The notes under the pieces were generated by a model. It was not told the origin of the DNA, ran no database searches, and saw only the letters and a program-made list of their open reading frames with translations. A stretch of DNA of 64,000 nucleotides, taken from the NCBI GenBank assembly GCA_001898965.1, contig MKVW01000003.1, forward strand, positions 103,373 through 167,372. The letters are read 5' to 3'. Below are positions 34,288 through 45,196 of this stretch, piece by piece (position 1 is the stretch's first letter; each line of letters begins with the position of its first letter). The DNA comes from Rhizobiales bacterium 62-17 (GTDB taxonomy: Bacteria > Pseudomonadota > Alphaproteobacteria > Rhizobiales > Beijerinckiaceae). The position numbers and the translations under genes are program-made.

Positions 34288-35495
34288 CGCGCGATGCCGA
34301 AAACCAGACGTCTGACACGGGCGTGGTGAAAGGCGCCGTGCATGCGCCGCTCTGGCTTCTCGCGCTCATCACTTTAAGTGGCACGTTGGCCATGCATATT
34401 TTCGTGCCGGCCCTGCCGCTCGCCGGGCAGGATCTGCAGGCCGGCGCCAGCGCCATGCAACTCACCCTGAGCGCCTACATCATCGGGCTTTCGATCGGCC
34501 AGCTCACCTATGGCCCGATCTCCGATCGTTTTGGTCGCCGGCCGGTTTTGATCGTCGGTATCATTCTCTATTTTATCGCCAGTCTCGCGGCTCTGCTGGC
34601 ACCGACGGTGCAAGCATTGATCGTGACCCGGTTTTTCCAGGCGCTTGGCGGATGCGCCGGTCTCGTGCTCGGACGCGCGATCGTGCGCGACAGTGTTTCT
34701 GGCAGCGATGCGGCGCGGCGATTGTCGTTGATGAACCTGATGGTCATGGCGGGGCCAGGCTTGGCGCCGCTCATCGGCTCTCTACTTGCCGCAGTGACGG
34801 GATGGCGGTCGATCTTCGCCGCTTTATGTGTCCTGGGCCTGGTCAATCTCTTTTTGATCTGGCGGCTGCTGCCGGAAACGACGGGCGGGCAGGGGCATGA
34901 CGTGCGCTCGGTCATGCGCAACTATCGGCAGCTTGTGAGATCGCGCGGCTTCCTTGGTTTTACGATCGGCGGCGGCTGCGCGACCACTTCGATCTATGCT
35001 TTCATTGGCGCCGCGCCTTTCATCTTCATCGATCAGCTTCATAGACCGGCGCATGAGGTGGGTGTCTATCTGGCGATCAATATTGTGGGCGCTTGGTTCG
35101 GCAGTCTGACCGTGAACCGGTTGGTCGGCGGCGTGCCGATGGGCCGCCTGATGGTGATCGGCAATCTGGTGAGCTGCGTCGGCGCGATCGCTTTTCTGTC
35201 CTTTGTCTTGGCCGGTGCGTTGGGCGTGCTGTCGACGGTGATCCCGATGTTGCTTTTAAGTTATGGCGCGGGCGTCGCGGGGCCAACGGCACTGTCGGAG
35301 GCGCTTGGCATCAATCCGTCGGTCGCGGGCTCGGCGTCCGGTCTTTATGGCTTCACGCAGATGAGCATCGGCGCCATTTGCGCGGCGCTGAGTGGGGTGG
35401 GGGGCAATCCGGCGCTGGCGGTTGGCATTGTTTTGCTGTCAGCTGGGCTGCTGGCGCAATTGTCGTTCTGGCTCGCACAGACGCGTGAGATCTGA
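34284..35495 (+). CDS. Bcr/CflA-family MFS drug efflux transporter
   Basis: A 403-aa protein with 12 predicted transmembrane helices. It shows the Bcr/CflA N-terminus (LLALITLSGTLAMHIFVPAL), the loop 2-3 MFS motif (YGPISDRFGRRPVL) and FFQALGGCAGLVLGRAIVRD of DHA1 drug/H+ antiporters. The start overlaps the MarR stop by four bases, a common arrangement for inducible multidrug pumps. The substrate is unknown. Confidence 0.92.
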   Translation: MTRDAENQTSDTGVVKGAVHAPLWLLALITLSGTLAMHIFVPALPLAGQDLQAGASAMQLTLSAYIIGLSIGQLTYGPISDRFGRRPVLIVGIILYFIASLAALLAPTVQALIVTRFFQALGGCAGLVLGRAIVRDSVSGSDAARRLSLMNLMVMAGPGLAPLIGSLLAAVTGWRSIFAALCVLGLVNLFLIWRLLPETTGGQGHDVRSVMRNYRQLVRSRGFLGFTIGGGCATTSIYAFIGAAPFIFIDQLHRPAHEVGVYLAINIVGAWFGSLTVNRLVGGVPMGRLMVIGNLVSCVGAIAFLSFVLAGALGVLSTVIPMLLLSYGAGVAGPTALSEALGINPSVAGSASGLYGFTQMSIGAICAALSGVGGNPALAVGIVLLSAGLLAQLSFWLAQTREI

Positions 35496-35616
35496 ACGGA
35501 ATAGGTCGTGAGCGGAATTATCCTGATCGCTGGAAGGTGATTTGAAGAATCGCCTCCGGCGCGCGAGCTATGGCGTTTCGTCGAAACGCGATTTGCTCGA
35601 GTCAGGAGTGCTGGTC

Positions 35617-36243
35617 ATGGCGAACACAAGAGAGCCGAGAATTCACCCTGTTCCGATCCTGGACTTGCGACCAACCCAAATGACGGTCGGCATGCGTGAG
35701 GTGAAGGCGAAGCGCAAACGCTGGCGCGAACACGCATCAAAGAAGAAGCAGGAAGAGCTGCTAGGCAAGCACATGATCCCGGTCGTTCTGGGGCCTGATG
35801 GGCGCTACTATATTGTCGATCACCATCACCTCTCGCTCTCGCTGCATGATGAAGGCGTCAAGCATATCCTCGTGACCATTATCGGCGATCTTTCCATGGT
35901 CGAGAAAGATGCCTTCTGGGGCGTCATGGACAACAAGCGTTGGGCTTATCCTTACGATGCCAAGGGCGAACGCCGGCCGTTTAAGGATCTGCCGAAGTCG
36001 GTCGTCGATCTGAAGGACGATCCGTTCCGTAGCCTCGCCGGCGAACTGCGCCGCGCTGGCGGCTTTGCCAAGGACACGACGCCCTTCAGCGAGTTTCTAT
36101 GGGCGGATTTCCTGCGCCGTCAGATGTCGCGCAAGCTGGTGAACGATAATTTCGATAAAGCGCTCGAGAAAGCACTGGAGGCAGCCAAGAGCCAGAAGGC
36201 GATCTATCTGCCCGGTTGGTGCGGGCCGACCACGGACGATTAG
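35617..36243 (+). CDS. ParB-like nuclease-domain protein
   Basis: A 208-aa protein starting at ATG 35617 behind AGGAGTGCTGGTC. The core (HPVPILDLRPTQMTVGMREV, GRYYIVDHHHLSLSLHDEGV) matches the ParBc_2-type 'ParB/Srx-like' proteins, which carry a DHHH metal/phosphate motif. It lacks the HTH and dimerisation domains of true ParB, so chromosome partition is not implied. It has its own terminator at 36320. Function unknown; possibly nucleotide or phosphate chemistry. Confidence 0.82.
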   Translation: MANTREPRIHPVPILDLRPTQMTVGMREVKAKRKRWREHASKKKQEELLGKHMIPVVLGPDGRYYIVDHHHLSLSLHDEGVKHILVTIIGDLSMVEKDAFWGVMDNKRWAYPYDAKGERRPFKDLPKSVVDLKDDPFRSLAGELRRAGGFAKDTTPFSEFLWADFLRRQMSRKLVNDNFDKALEKALEAAKSQKAIYLPGWCGPTTDD

Positions 36244-36319
36244 CTTGTTTGCAAGGACGTCGGAACCAAAGTCGTAATATGGCGTTCTGAACTGCGCCTA
36301 AAATGAAGAGTTGATCTGC

Positions 36320-36347
36320 CGCCGGCAAGTGATTGCCGGCGTTTTTT
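36320..36347 (+). terminator. Intrinsic terminator
   Basis: CGCCGGCAA (36320-36328), loop GTGA, TTGCCGGCG (36333-36341), then TTTTTT. It follows the ParB-like gene. Confidence 0.92.
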
Positions 36348-36376
36348 ATCGATGGATTTTGCCATCGGTCGCGCAT

Positions 36377-36402
36377 GGAACCTTTCGGTATTTGCCCGGG
36401 TT
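36377..36402 (+). promoter_or_regulatory. Candidate EcfG-type general-stress promoter
   Basis: GGAAC (36377-36381) and GGTT (36399-36402) are separated by 17 bases, close to the alphaproteobacterial EcfG consensus GGAAC-N16/17-CGTT. It lies 91 bases upstream of the first gene of a small-protein cluster that ends near katG. Confidence 0.4.
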
Positions 36403-36492
36403 TACAAGGCAGGACGACGTGGTCGTCTGGTATGTGGCCCGCGAGAGCAGCGGCCGTATCAACAATTAAAAAGAACGTTAGGAGACACCGCA

Positions 36493-36759
36493 ATGCGTGA
36501 ATTGCCTCCGATCTACCGCTTTTTTCCTGCCGATCAGTTCAACCATGTGGATCGTCCCGGGATCATGATCTCCGCATCCAATGATGAGAATGCGGCATCG
36601 GTCGCTAAAAACCTTCTTCATCTCATTGGCGGCAGCGGTGAGCTTTGGGCCGACAACCAGATGATCCGGCTGTTTCATTCGCCCGAACCGAACGAAGTCA
36701 TGGAACAGGTCTGGTCCGACGCCAAACACGCTTGGCGCTCCGTCGAGTTGTCGGCCTGA
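36493..36759 (+). CDS. Small protein of unknown function (88 aa)
   Basis: Start at ATG 36493 behind TTAGGAGACACCGCA; the frame is open further upstream but only this start has a ribosome site. The protein is soluble (MRELPPIYRFFPADQFNHVD, ISASNDENAASVAKNLLHLI, VMEQVWSDAKHAWRSVEL) with no known motif. It is first in a run of small stress or envelope genes under a possible EcfG promoter. Confidence 0.75.
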   Translation: MRELPPIYRFFPADQFNHVDRPGIMISASNDENAASVAKNLLHLIGGSGELWADNQMIRLFHSPEPNEVMEQVWSDAKHAWRSVELSA

Positions 36760-36815
36760 GGGGCCGGTATTCGATTTCAAGCTGACAATCACAACTAACG
36801 ATATTGGAGGACATC

Positions 36816-36893
36816 ATGGGTCGCGGAATATTGCTCTGGCTATTGGGCGTTCCAATTCCAATCATCATTCTGCTCGCTCTCCTTGGTCGATAA
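36816..36893 (+). CDS. 25-aa hydrophobic membrane peptide
   Basis: ATG 36816, seven bases after TTGGAGG, opens a 25-codon frame (MGRGILLWLLGVPIP, then IIILLALLGR) ending at TAA 36893. Nearly the whole peptide is one membrane helix with a Pro kink and a terminal Arg. Its stop codon is part of the ribosome site (TAAGGAGGGCATC) of the next gene, so the two are coupled. Similar tiny peptides occur in Rhizobiales as unannotated or hypothetical proteins. Good translation signals make it credible. Confidence 0.7.
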   Translation: MGRGILLWLLGVPIPIIILLALLGR

Positions 36894-36903
36894 GGAGGGC
36901 ATC

Positions 36904-37677
36904 ATGAGCGACGTCGTTTCGCAACGGGCCATATCGGCATCGGCAGTGTCTTGGCCGGCAGTCTTCGCAGGGGCCGCCGCCGCGACCGCTTTCGCTTTAG
37001 TTCTTCTGACGCTGGGGACTGGACTTGGCCTGTCGGCGGTTTCGCCGTGGGGCGGTTCCGTCAAAGGTTCAACGCTCGGCTATCTGGCCATTGCCTGGTT
37101 ATTGGCCGTGCAACTCTTCGCGTTTGGCCTCGGCGGCTATATCGCCGGGCGCTTGCGCACGCGGTGGCTGACGGTCGATCGCAATGAATCCTATTTTCGC
37201 GATACCGCGCATGGATTGCTGGTGTGGTGTGTCGGCACCATCGTTTCCGCCTGTCTGGCAGCGACGATTCTTTCAAGCGCACTCTCAACGACAGCCTCGA
37301 CCGCGTCCTCAGCCGTCACGAACGGTGCGCAATATTTTGTCGATGTTTTGCTGCGAAGCGATCAGCAGAGCGGCGATCCGGATGCCGCCCGTAAGGAGAT
37401 CGGGCTCATCTTCGGCCGTATGCTCGACAATTCCGAAGTCACCGACAACGACCGCAGCTATGCCGCGCAAGTGATCGCCCGGCAGACCGGGATCAGCCAG
37501 ACCGATGCGGAGCAGCGGCTCTCGCAAACGGCCGATCGTGCCAAGTCCGCTCTGGAGGCGACCCGCAAACTTGCCCTGTATGCGTCGCTCTGGGTTTTCG
37601 TGGCTTTGCTGATTGGTGCGTTCTCAGCCAGTTACATGGCGACGGTCGGTGGCGAAGCGCGCGACGAGGTCGATTGA
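36904..37677 (+). CDS. Integral membrane protein of unknown function
   Basis: A 257-aa protein starting at ATG 36904 behind AAGGAGGGCATC. Four or more membrane helices are visible (WPAVFAGAAAATAFALVLLT, YLAIAWLLAVQLFAFGLGGY, HGLLVWCVGTIVSACLAATI, ALYASLWVFVALLIGAF). A soluble loop at about residues 150-215 is helical and charged. The N-terminal WPAVFAGAAAA pattern is common in alphaproteobacterial stress-associated membrane proteins. Function unknown; coupled to the 25-aa peptide. Confidence 0.8.
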   Translation: MSDVVSQRAISASAVSWPAVFAGAAAATAFALVLLTLGTGLGLSAVSPWGGSVKGSTLGYLAIAWLLAVQLFAFGLGGYIAGRLRTRWLTVDRNESYFRDTAHGLLVWCVGTIVSACLAATILSSALSTTASTASSAVTNGAQYFVDVLLRSDQQSGDPDAARKEIGLIFGRMLDNSEVTDNDRSYAAQVIARQTGISQTDAEQRLSQTADRAKSALEATRKLALYASLWVFVALLIGAFSASYMATVGGEARDEVD

Positions 37678-37722
37678 TGCCGGGGCGATGATCGCGGCAT
37701 CTCGCAATCAAGTGGAGTTCCC

Positions 37723-37902
37723 ATGACCGATGACACCAAGAAAAAGTCGCAGAAGCACAAGGAAGATAAAGAGCTGACTGAGGAACTGAAGCAATCGTTC
37801 CCGGCCAGCGACCCGCCGACCGTGACGCGTCAGCCAACCGATCAGCGCCACGTGGAGAGCGAGGAAGCGGAAGACAAGAAATCCGAGAAGAAGCCCAAAT
37901 AG
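37723..37902 (+). CDS. Small acidic-basic protein with SFPASDPP motif (59 aa)
   Basis: ATG 37723 behind AGTGGAGTTCCC opens a 59-codon frame ending at TAG 37902. The protein is highly charged and probably disordered at both ends (MTDDTKKKSQKHKED; SEEAEDKKSEKKPK), with the central motif ELKQSFPASDPPTVTR. Short proteins with FPASDPP are widespread in alphaproteobacteria and often stress-induced, which fits its neighbours. No biochemical role is known to me. Confidence 0.78.
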   Translation: MTDDTKKKSQKHKEDKELTEELKQSFPASDPPTVTRQPTDQRHVESEEAEDKKSEKKPK

Positions 37903-37951
37903 GGACTTGGCCCAAATAGGCTTGGCTCTCTCGGCCTTCGGGGGCACTACC

Positions 37952-38377
37952 ATGCGAATGATCATGATTGTCGTGTTTGTGTTGGCTGCGGGTGTGGCCG
38001 GCGCGGAAGAACCTTCGATCAGCAAACCAGCATTGTGGGGCAGCCCGACCGTTGACAATGGAGCTTGTTGCAAAACGCTCGGCGAAGTGCGCGACAATAT
38101 TGATCGTCTGGATCGAGAGATCGTGCGCTTGATGGCCGAACGGGGCCGCTACGTCCATGAAGCCGCCCGGTTCAAGGAAAATCCGGCGCAGGTCGAGGCA
38201 CCGGAGCGGGCCGAAGCGGTGGTGCGCAAGGCGATGTCGCTCGCTGAACAGAATGGCCTGTCGCCGAAAGTGGCGGAAGCGGCCTATCGCGCGATGGTGC
38301 GCGCCTTTATCGACTATGAGCAGGGCGTCTTCGCCGCTGCGGCGGCTTCCGGTGATGCACCGTGGAAAAAGCGTTGA
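37952..38377 (+). CDS. Exported chorismate mutase-like (AroQ/PchB fold) protein
   Basis: A 141-aa protein starting at MRMIMIVVFVLAAGVAGAEE, a clear signal peptide. The mature part has the AroQ helix pattern: CCKTLGEVRDNIDRLDREIV, LMAERGRYVHEAARFK, then APERAEAVVRKAMSLAEQNG and YRAMVRAFIDYEQ. Arg and Lys residues expected to bind chorismate or isochorismate are present. Close relatives are cytoplasmic, so periplasmic targeting is unusual here. Chorismate mutase or isochorismate-pyruvate lyase activity are both possible. Confidence 0.82.
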   Translation: MRMIMIVVFVLAAGVAGAEEPSISKPALWGSPTVDNGACCKTLGEVRDNIDRLDREIVRLMAERGRYVHEAARFKENPAQVEAPERAEAVVRKAMSLAEQNGLSPKVAEAAYRAMVRAFIDYEQGVFAAAAASGDAPWKKR

Positions 38378-40989
<2,612 letters not shown>

Positions 40990-41015
40990 GCAGAGTCAAC
41001 GATCGTCGATACATT

Positions 41016-41041
41016 CCGCCGCCCGCAAGGGCGGCGGTTTT
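41016..41041 (+). terminator. Intrinsic terminator of katG
   Basis: CCGCCGCCC (41016-41024), loop GCAA, GGGCGGCGG (41029-41037), then TTTT. Confidence 0.92.
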
Positions 41042-41108
41042 ATTTCATCGGTTCTTGAAGAGATGTCATCAATACGACCATGATCCGGGCTTCGCCGGTC
41101 GGTTCCAT

Positions 41109-41393
41109 TCACCAGCGGTGGAAGCGCGGTCCATACCAACCGTACGGGCGGTAGAACGGGCGGGGCGCATACCAGCCATAGGGGCGGACCACGGGGACGG
41201 GCGCGATCCACGCATTGACGGCGCATCGACCCCAGGGGGTGATGTGCCAGCCGGGGCCGCATTGCCAATCGACCAGCGTGGTCGTTGCGGCGATCTCGGG
41301 CTTGGGGCTTATCGGCATGGCGGAAGCCGCCGTTGCCGAAACTGTTGCGATGCCGCCAAAGAGTATCGCGGCGGTCAAGTTCTTAGGATTCAT
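41109..41393 (-). CDS. Small secreted protein with CGPGWH...GRC motif
   Basis: A 94-aa exported protein starting behind AGGAGACCGAT. The signal peptide (NLTAAILFGGIATVSATAAS) is followed by WQCGPGWHITPWGRCAVN, a two-Cys motif resembling the GCG_CRPN-type small secreted proteins of Rhizobiales. A Pro/Tyr/Trp/Arg-rich tail follows (RPYGWYAPRPFYRPYGWYG), which could bind polysaccharide or surfaces. Function unknown. Confidence 0.8.
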   Translation of the reverse strand: MNPKNLTAAILFGGIATVSATAASAMPISPKPEIAATTTLVDWQCGPGWHITPWGRCAVNAWIAPVPVVRPYGWYAPRPFYRPYGWYGPRFHRW

Positions 41394-41548
41394 ATCGGTC
41401 TCCTAAACGTCCATGTCCTCCTAGCCCGGTGAGAAAATTGCGCCGTGCAGCTTAACCAAAGCTGAATGTGAGCGCCGATCGAAACCGATAATTTTGTGCC
41501 GTATGCGACATATCTTCTTCTGAGACCGCACGATCTGCCGCTTGCGCT

Positions 41549-41974
41549 TCAGACGGAGCGTTGGCGCAGTCCGAGCGCGATCAGTCCGGCTGTGAAAATC
41601 GCGATCAGCGCTAAGACAATCGCTTCGATGATCGAGACATATCCGATGAAGACGAGGAGCAAGATCGTTACGAGAATGAAATAGGTCACCAAGGGCGCGA
41701 TGGCCCAAAATCTCCATCCGCGCCACCGGCGCGTGAGCAAGCCGAAAACGGTTTGGAAAGCGGCCAGCCCCGCCATCGGGCTTAAAGCTTGCAGCGCCAT
41801 GATGCCAAGGTTATCGAGCCCGTTGGGCGAGAACATCACTGTCGTCAGAGCCGACAGGATCAGCCACGTGACGCCGATTCCCAGAATGAAGGCCAGAAAA
41901 TAGGCAACGAATGGATTGCCGATGGTTCGGCGGATGATGTTCACCGCGTCTCCATGACGATCGAGGTCGCTCAT
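41549..41974 (-). CDS. Integral membrane protein of unknown function
   Basis: A 141-aa protein starting behind GAAGGAGCAGCA. Three to four helices are evident (FVAYFLAFILGIGVTWLILS, AIAPLVTYFILVTILLLVFI, SIIEAIVLALIAIFTAGLIA) with a basic loop (LLTRRWRGWRFW). No family recognised. It starts 16 bases after the 144-aa secreted-protein gene on the same strand and is probably co-transcribed with it. Confidence 0.75.
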   Translation of the reverse strand: MSDLDRHGDAVNIIRRTIGNPFVAYFLAFILGIGVTWLILSALTTVMFSPNGLDNLGIMALQALSPMAGLAAFQTVFGLLTRRWRGWRFWAIAPLVTYFILVTILLLVFIGYVSIIEAIVLALIAIFTAGLIALGLRQRSV

Positions 41975-41990
41975 TGCTGCTCCTTCGTCC

Positions 41991-42425
41991 TTAATCGAAA
42001 GGCAGAAACCGGCCGTTCTTGTTGTATTCGAACGCGGGTTCCAGCACGCAATAAAGCGTGCGCCCCTTGACCGCGCCCAGCGGCGCGCACCGTTGGCCCG
42101 TCTGCTGGGAACATTCGTTGAGACCGCGCAGCGTATCCATGCCTTCGCAGAAGGGGCCGTCGCAGGGGCGGCTGGTGATTTGTGCGAAATTGGCGATTTC
42201 GACGAAATATTGTGTCGTTCTTCCTGTCTTCAGGGCGGTAGCGCTTGTCGCGAATTGACGGTAGGCGCCTTTCACCGCCTCGGGCGTGCCCATGAGGAAT
42301 TTCTGCGGCGAGGCGTCCAGATAATCGAAGCGTTTTTCATCGGTCACGCATTGTTGCGCCAAGGCGCCGCCAAGCGGAAGCGTTACGCATAATGCGATAG
42401 GGAGCATTCTGATGAGTGAGGTCAT
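41991..42425 (-). CDS. Secreted Cys-rich protein of unknown function
   Basis: A 144-aa protein with a signal peptide (LIRMLPIALCVTLPLGGALA) and six Cys in the mature part (QQCVTDEKRF, RPCDGPFCEGM, LNECSQQTGQRCAPLG, LYCVLEP), suggesting three disulfides in the periplasm. It is upstream of, and co-directional with, the 141-aa membrane protein gene. No family recognised. Confidence 0.72.
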   Translation of the reverse strand: MTSLIRMLPIALCVTLPLGGALAQQCVTDEKRFDYLDASPQKFLMGTPEAVKGAYRQFATSATALKTGRTTQYFVEIANFAQITSRPCDGPFCEGMDTLRGLNECSQQTGQRCAPLGAVKGRTLYCVLEPAFEYNKNGRFLPFD

Positions 42426-42567
42426 GGTTTTATTGATCGGGAATTTCGCGGATTGTCCAGACTAAATCCTATTCTCGAATCCAGCGAGCGACATCAATCA
42501 CGCCATGCGCAGACATGTTTCGATACGCGTGCTAGGCTGGCGCTTATTTCATTTTGGGAGGTTCGTC

Positions 42568-42903
42568 ATGATCGTTGAATTCGTGCGGTTCCGTCATCCG
42601 AAAGGCTGGTCGCGAGAGCAGGTGCTGGCGGAAGCGCGCACGACCGTGACGAAATGGCAGGCCAATGAAAAGCTGATCCGCAAGCATTATATCATCGGCG
42701 ATGACGATATGGCCGGCGCGTTCTACATCTGGCCGTCGCGAGAAGATGCGGAACAGGCACATGATGCCGCGTGGCGCGATGGTGTTATGAAACGATCGGG
42801 CGCACCGCCCACCATCACCTATTTTGATTTGCAGATGATCGTCGACAACGCCGACGGATCGGTGCGGGAATTCGCCGCTGACCAAACGCAATGGAAGACA
42901 TGA
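42568..42903 (+). CDS. YdhR-like small monooxygenase/dimeric alpha-beta barrel protein
   Basis: A 111-aa protein starting at ATG 42568 behind TGGGAGGTTCGTC. MIVEFVRFRHPKGWSREQVL, KLIRKHYIIGDDDMAGAFYI and PPTITYFDLQMIVDN resemble YdhR-type 'putative mono-oxygenase' proteins, which adopt a ferredoxin-like dimer. No cofactor site is predicted. It is a single gene convergent with the PPC-domain gene. Activity is unproven. Confidence 0.72.
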   Translation: MIVEFVRFRHPKGWSREQVLAEARTTVTKWQANEKLIRKHYIIGDDDMAGAFYIWPSREDAEQAHDAAWRDGVMKRSGAPPTITYFDLQMIVDNADGSVREFAADQTQWKT

Positions 42904-42917
42904 AATAGCGAGGCCTT

Positions 42918-43361
42918 TTAGCGGCGGACGTCGATTAAGGCGATGCCGAGATCGGAACGATAGCGGCGTCGCAAAATCGCAGGGGTCTCCGTGATGACGA
43001 CTTCGAGCGTCGGACGAACGATACCCTTAAGAAGATGACCGCCGCGCGTCGATCCATCGGAGAGGCCGAGCACGATATGAACGTGAAGGCTCGCCGCGCC
43101 ATCGTCACCAACGGCAATGTCGCCAACGGCGCTGAGAACTTCACATTGTTCGTCGATTTCGATCTTCTTGTAGCGTTTGGCTGAAAAATCGAACCAGCCC
43201 ACAGTGGCTTGCTCGAAGGCGCCAATGGCGGTGATCGAGGCGGCGGATAAGCCTGCGTCGCGCGCAAATCCCTGCAATGTCGCGAAAGCGTCTTCCCCGC
43301 TGTCGAGCACGGCTATGCGGATTTGCGAAGTTCCTGTGGAATCGATGATCCGGCTTTTCAT
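42918..43361 (-). CDS. PPC-domain (DUF296) protein
   Basis: A 147-aa protein. The core LHVHIVLGLSDGSTRGGHLL, with its His-x-His and GGHL segments, is the metal-binding signature of PCC/PPC (DUF296) trimers. DAGLSAASITAIGAFEQATV is the typical N-terminal segment. Plant relatives carry AT-hooks and bind DNA, while bacterial stand-alone forms are of uncertain role. Start at 43361 with a weak ribosome site. Confidence 0.88.
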   Translation of the reverse strand: MKSRIIDSTGTSQIRIAVLDSGEDAFATLQGFARDAGLSAASITAIGAFEQATVGWFDFSAKRYKKIEIDEQCEVLSAVGDIAVGDDGAASLHVHIVLGLSDGSTRGGHLLKGIVRPTLEVVITETPAILRRRYRSDLGIALIDVRR

Positions 43362-43699
43362 GATCGAACCGATAGGGTTTGACTGCGTGTCTCAGGCCTT
43401 TTTAACCGCAACCCGAGATGTCGCTTGAAGTTCCCTTCAAGCGGGATGGTTCAATTCGGACCATTTCGGAACAATCGATCTCCTGGGGCATTGGCTTAAT
43501 ATCCGCGGCCACGCGGACGGCGAGCGTGGAACCCCCAAGGCACATGACTCGTCGCCTCGTCACCGCCACGTCCAAAGGACGTCGGCGGCGGCGAGGCAGA
43601 TTTCTAGGGCGGCCGCGGTTTGATATGCCCGCGCAGTTTTTCTCCTTTGTCGCGGGCTCCACGCATTGCGGTTGCAACCATGAGACGAGGGGATGAGCG
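43362..43699. other. Intergenic region with hairpin and possible stress promoter
   Basis: This 338-base gap contains a perfect eight-base hairpin (CGCTTGAA 43422-43429, loop GTTCCC, TTCAAGCG 43436-43443). It also has a GGAAC-N17-CGTC element (43528-43553) that weakly matches the EcfG consensus and would drive the gene at 43700. No additional coding frame is supported. Confidence 0.35.
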
Positions 43700-43963
43700 A
43701 TGCCGGATATGAAGGAACGGCCTCACAGGGCCAAGGCGGGTTGGCTGGTGCAAAGGCCGACGCCTTATGTGACCGAGCAGGGTGAGCCGATCATCGAGGA
43801 ATTCCAGGTGGCGATCGATGATAAGGCGCGCGCGGAAGCAGTGATCGCGGAGCGCTTTCCGGAATCCGAACGCGGCCAGATCAAGGCCGTGACACGCCTC
43901 AGTTCATGGCTGTTGGCTGGCCAGGGCATTGCCGACGGTCAGGTCGCGCAATGGCAGAAATGA
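43700..43963 (+). CDS. Small protein of unknown function (87 aa)
   Basis: Start at ATG 43700 behind GAGGGGATGAGCG. The soluble protein (AKAGWLVQRPTPYVTEQGEP, DDKARAEAVIAERFPESERG) has no recognised motif; the charged helical centre suggests a compact two-layer fold. It is convergent with the Bug receptor gene, 15 bases apart. Real by start signal and codon pattern; function unknown. Confidence 0.65.
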   Translation: MPDMKERPHRAKAGWLVQRPTPYVTEQGEPIIEEFQVAIDDKARAEAVIAERFPESERGQIKAVTRLSSWLLAGQGIADGQVAQWQK

Positions 43964-43978
43964 TCGCGCCGCAATGGC

Positions 43979-44971
43979 TTATTGCGAACCTTCGATCCCA
44001 GCCTTTCGTACGACATCGCCCCAGCGTGTCAGTTCCGTCTTCACGAACTTTTTCAGGTCGTCCATATCGCGTTGTGGCAGCGGCAACATGCCGGCCTTGC
44101 TGATGGCGTCGCCGATCTCAGGCATTTCGAGCACCGCGCGGATATCCGCGCTGATCTTCTCGAGAATGGGTCGGGGCGTGGCGGAGGGGGCAGCGAACAT
44201 CTGCCAGGAGGCGACATCAAAGCCGGGCAGGGTGTCGTTGATGGGAGGCACGTTGGGCAATACGTCGAGCCGCTTGGCGAGCGACACGCCAAGTGAGCGA
44301 ACGGCGCCTGATTGCATCTGGCCGAGGCCAGGACCGAGATCCACGAACATCACCGGCACATGGCCGGCCACCACGTCGGTGAGCGAAGGCACGCTGCCGC
44401 GATAGGGCACTGGATTCATCTGCACGCCGGTCATGCTCTTGAGCAATTCCATATAGAGATGATGCGGCACGCCATAGCCGGCCGTCGCATAGCTGAGCGG
44501 CTGCGGGCTGGCTTTGGCATAGTCGATGAATTCCTTCACCGTCTTGGCCGGCACCGATGGATTGACGACTAGGACGAACGGCGTCGCCGCGGCCATGGCC
44601 AGTGGTGTCAGTTCCTTTTCGGGATCGTAGGGCAGGTTCTTGTAGAGGGTGACGTTGACGGTGAATTGCGGACTGGCGCCGAGCAACAAGGTGTAACCGT
44701 CCGGTGCGGCGCGCGCGACGGCAGTCGCGCCGATATTGCCGCCGGCGCCTGCGCGGTTCTCGACCACGACGGGCTGCCCCCATTTCGTTTCCAGCTTGGC
44801 GCCGACCAGCCGTGCCAGAATATCGCCGCTGCCACCGGCCGCGAACGGCACCACGATGATGACGGCCCTGTTCGGAAAAGTCTGCGCTTGGGTCTGTCCG
44901 GTGGTGAAAATCGCGGCCACCAAGATGGCGAAGACGAATGCGGCCAAGTGGCCGATGTCCTTGCGGATCAT
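43979..44971 (-). CDS. Bug-family (TctC) substrate-binding protein
   Basis: A 330-aa exported receptor starting behind TGGGAGGAAAC. The signal peptide (LAAFVFAILVAAIFTTGQTQ) precedes IIVVPFAAGGSGDILARLVG, VVVENRAGAGGNIGATAV and APDGYTLLLG, all Bug signatures. It stands alone between unrelated small genes with no TctA/TctB partner in the window, like the other Bug genes here. Confidence 0.93.
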   Translation of the reverse strand: MIRKDIGHLAAFVFAILVAAIFTTGQTQAQTFPNRAVIIVVPFAAGGSGDILARLVGAKLETKWGQPVVVENRAGAGGNIGATAVARAAPDGYTLLLGASPQFTVNVTLYKNLPYDPEKELTPLAMAAATPFVLVVNPSVPAKTVKEFIDYAKASPQPLSYATAGYGVPHHLYMELLKSMTGVQMNPVPYRGSVPSLTDVVAGHVPVMFVDLGPGLGQMQSGAVRSLGVSLAKRLDVLPNVPPINDTLPGFDVASWQMFAAPSATPRPILEKISADIRAVLEMPEIGDAISKAGMLPLPQRDMDDLKKFVKTELTRWGDVVRKAGIEGSQ

Positions 44972-45196
44972 GTTTCCTCCCAGATGCGGTTTGTTTTTAA
45001 CTCGCTGTGCGACAATAACCGCGCGCGGAGGAGATGTTCAAGCGGTGTTTGTCTCACCGTTGGCCGACGGGCGGAAAAGCTTGGCGCGATGCTCATTTCT
45101 GAACGCCTAGCCGATCAGCGTTGTGTCAGTGCGTTCGGCATCGTAGAGGGGACGCGCTGCAGGTGACCTTTGTCATCTGATCGTTGGGGCTTTCAA

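Noticed and set aside
35617..36243. Chromosome-partition ParB
   Set aside because: No HTH or dimerisation domain, no parA neighbour and no parS site; only the ParB-like nuclease fold is present.
45023..45097. Short frame MFKRCLSHRWPTGG... after GGAGGAG
   Set aside because: The ribosome-site spacing is too short and only about 22 codons remain; no support beyond the start.
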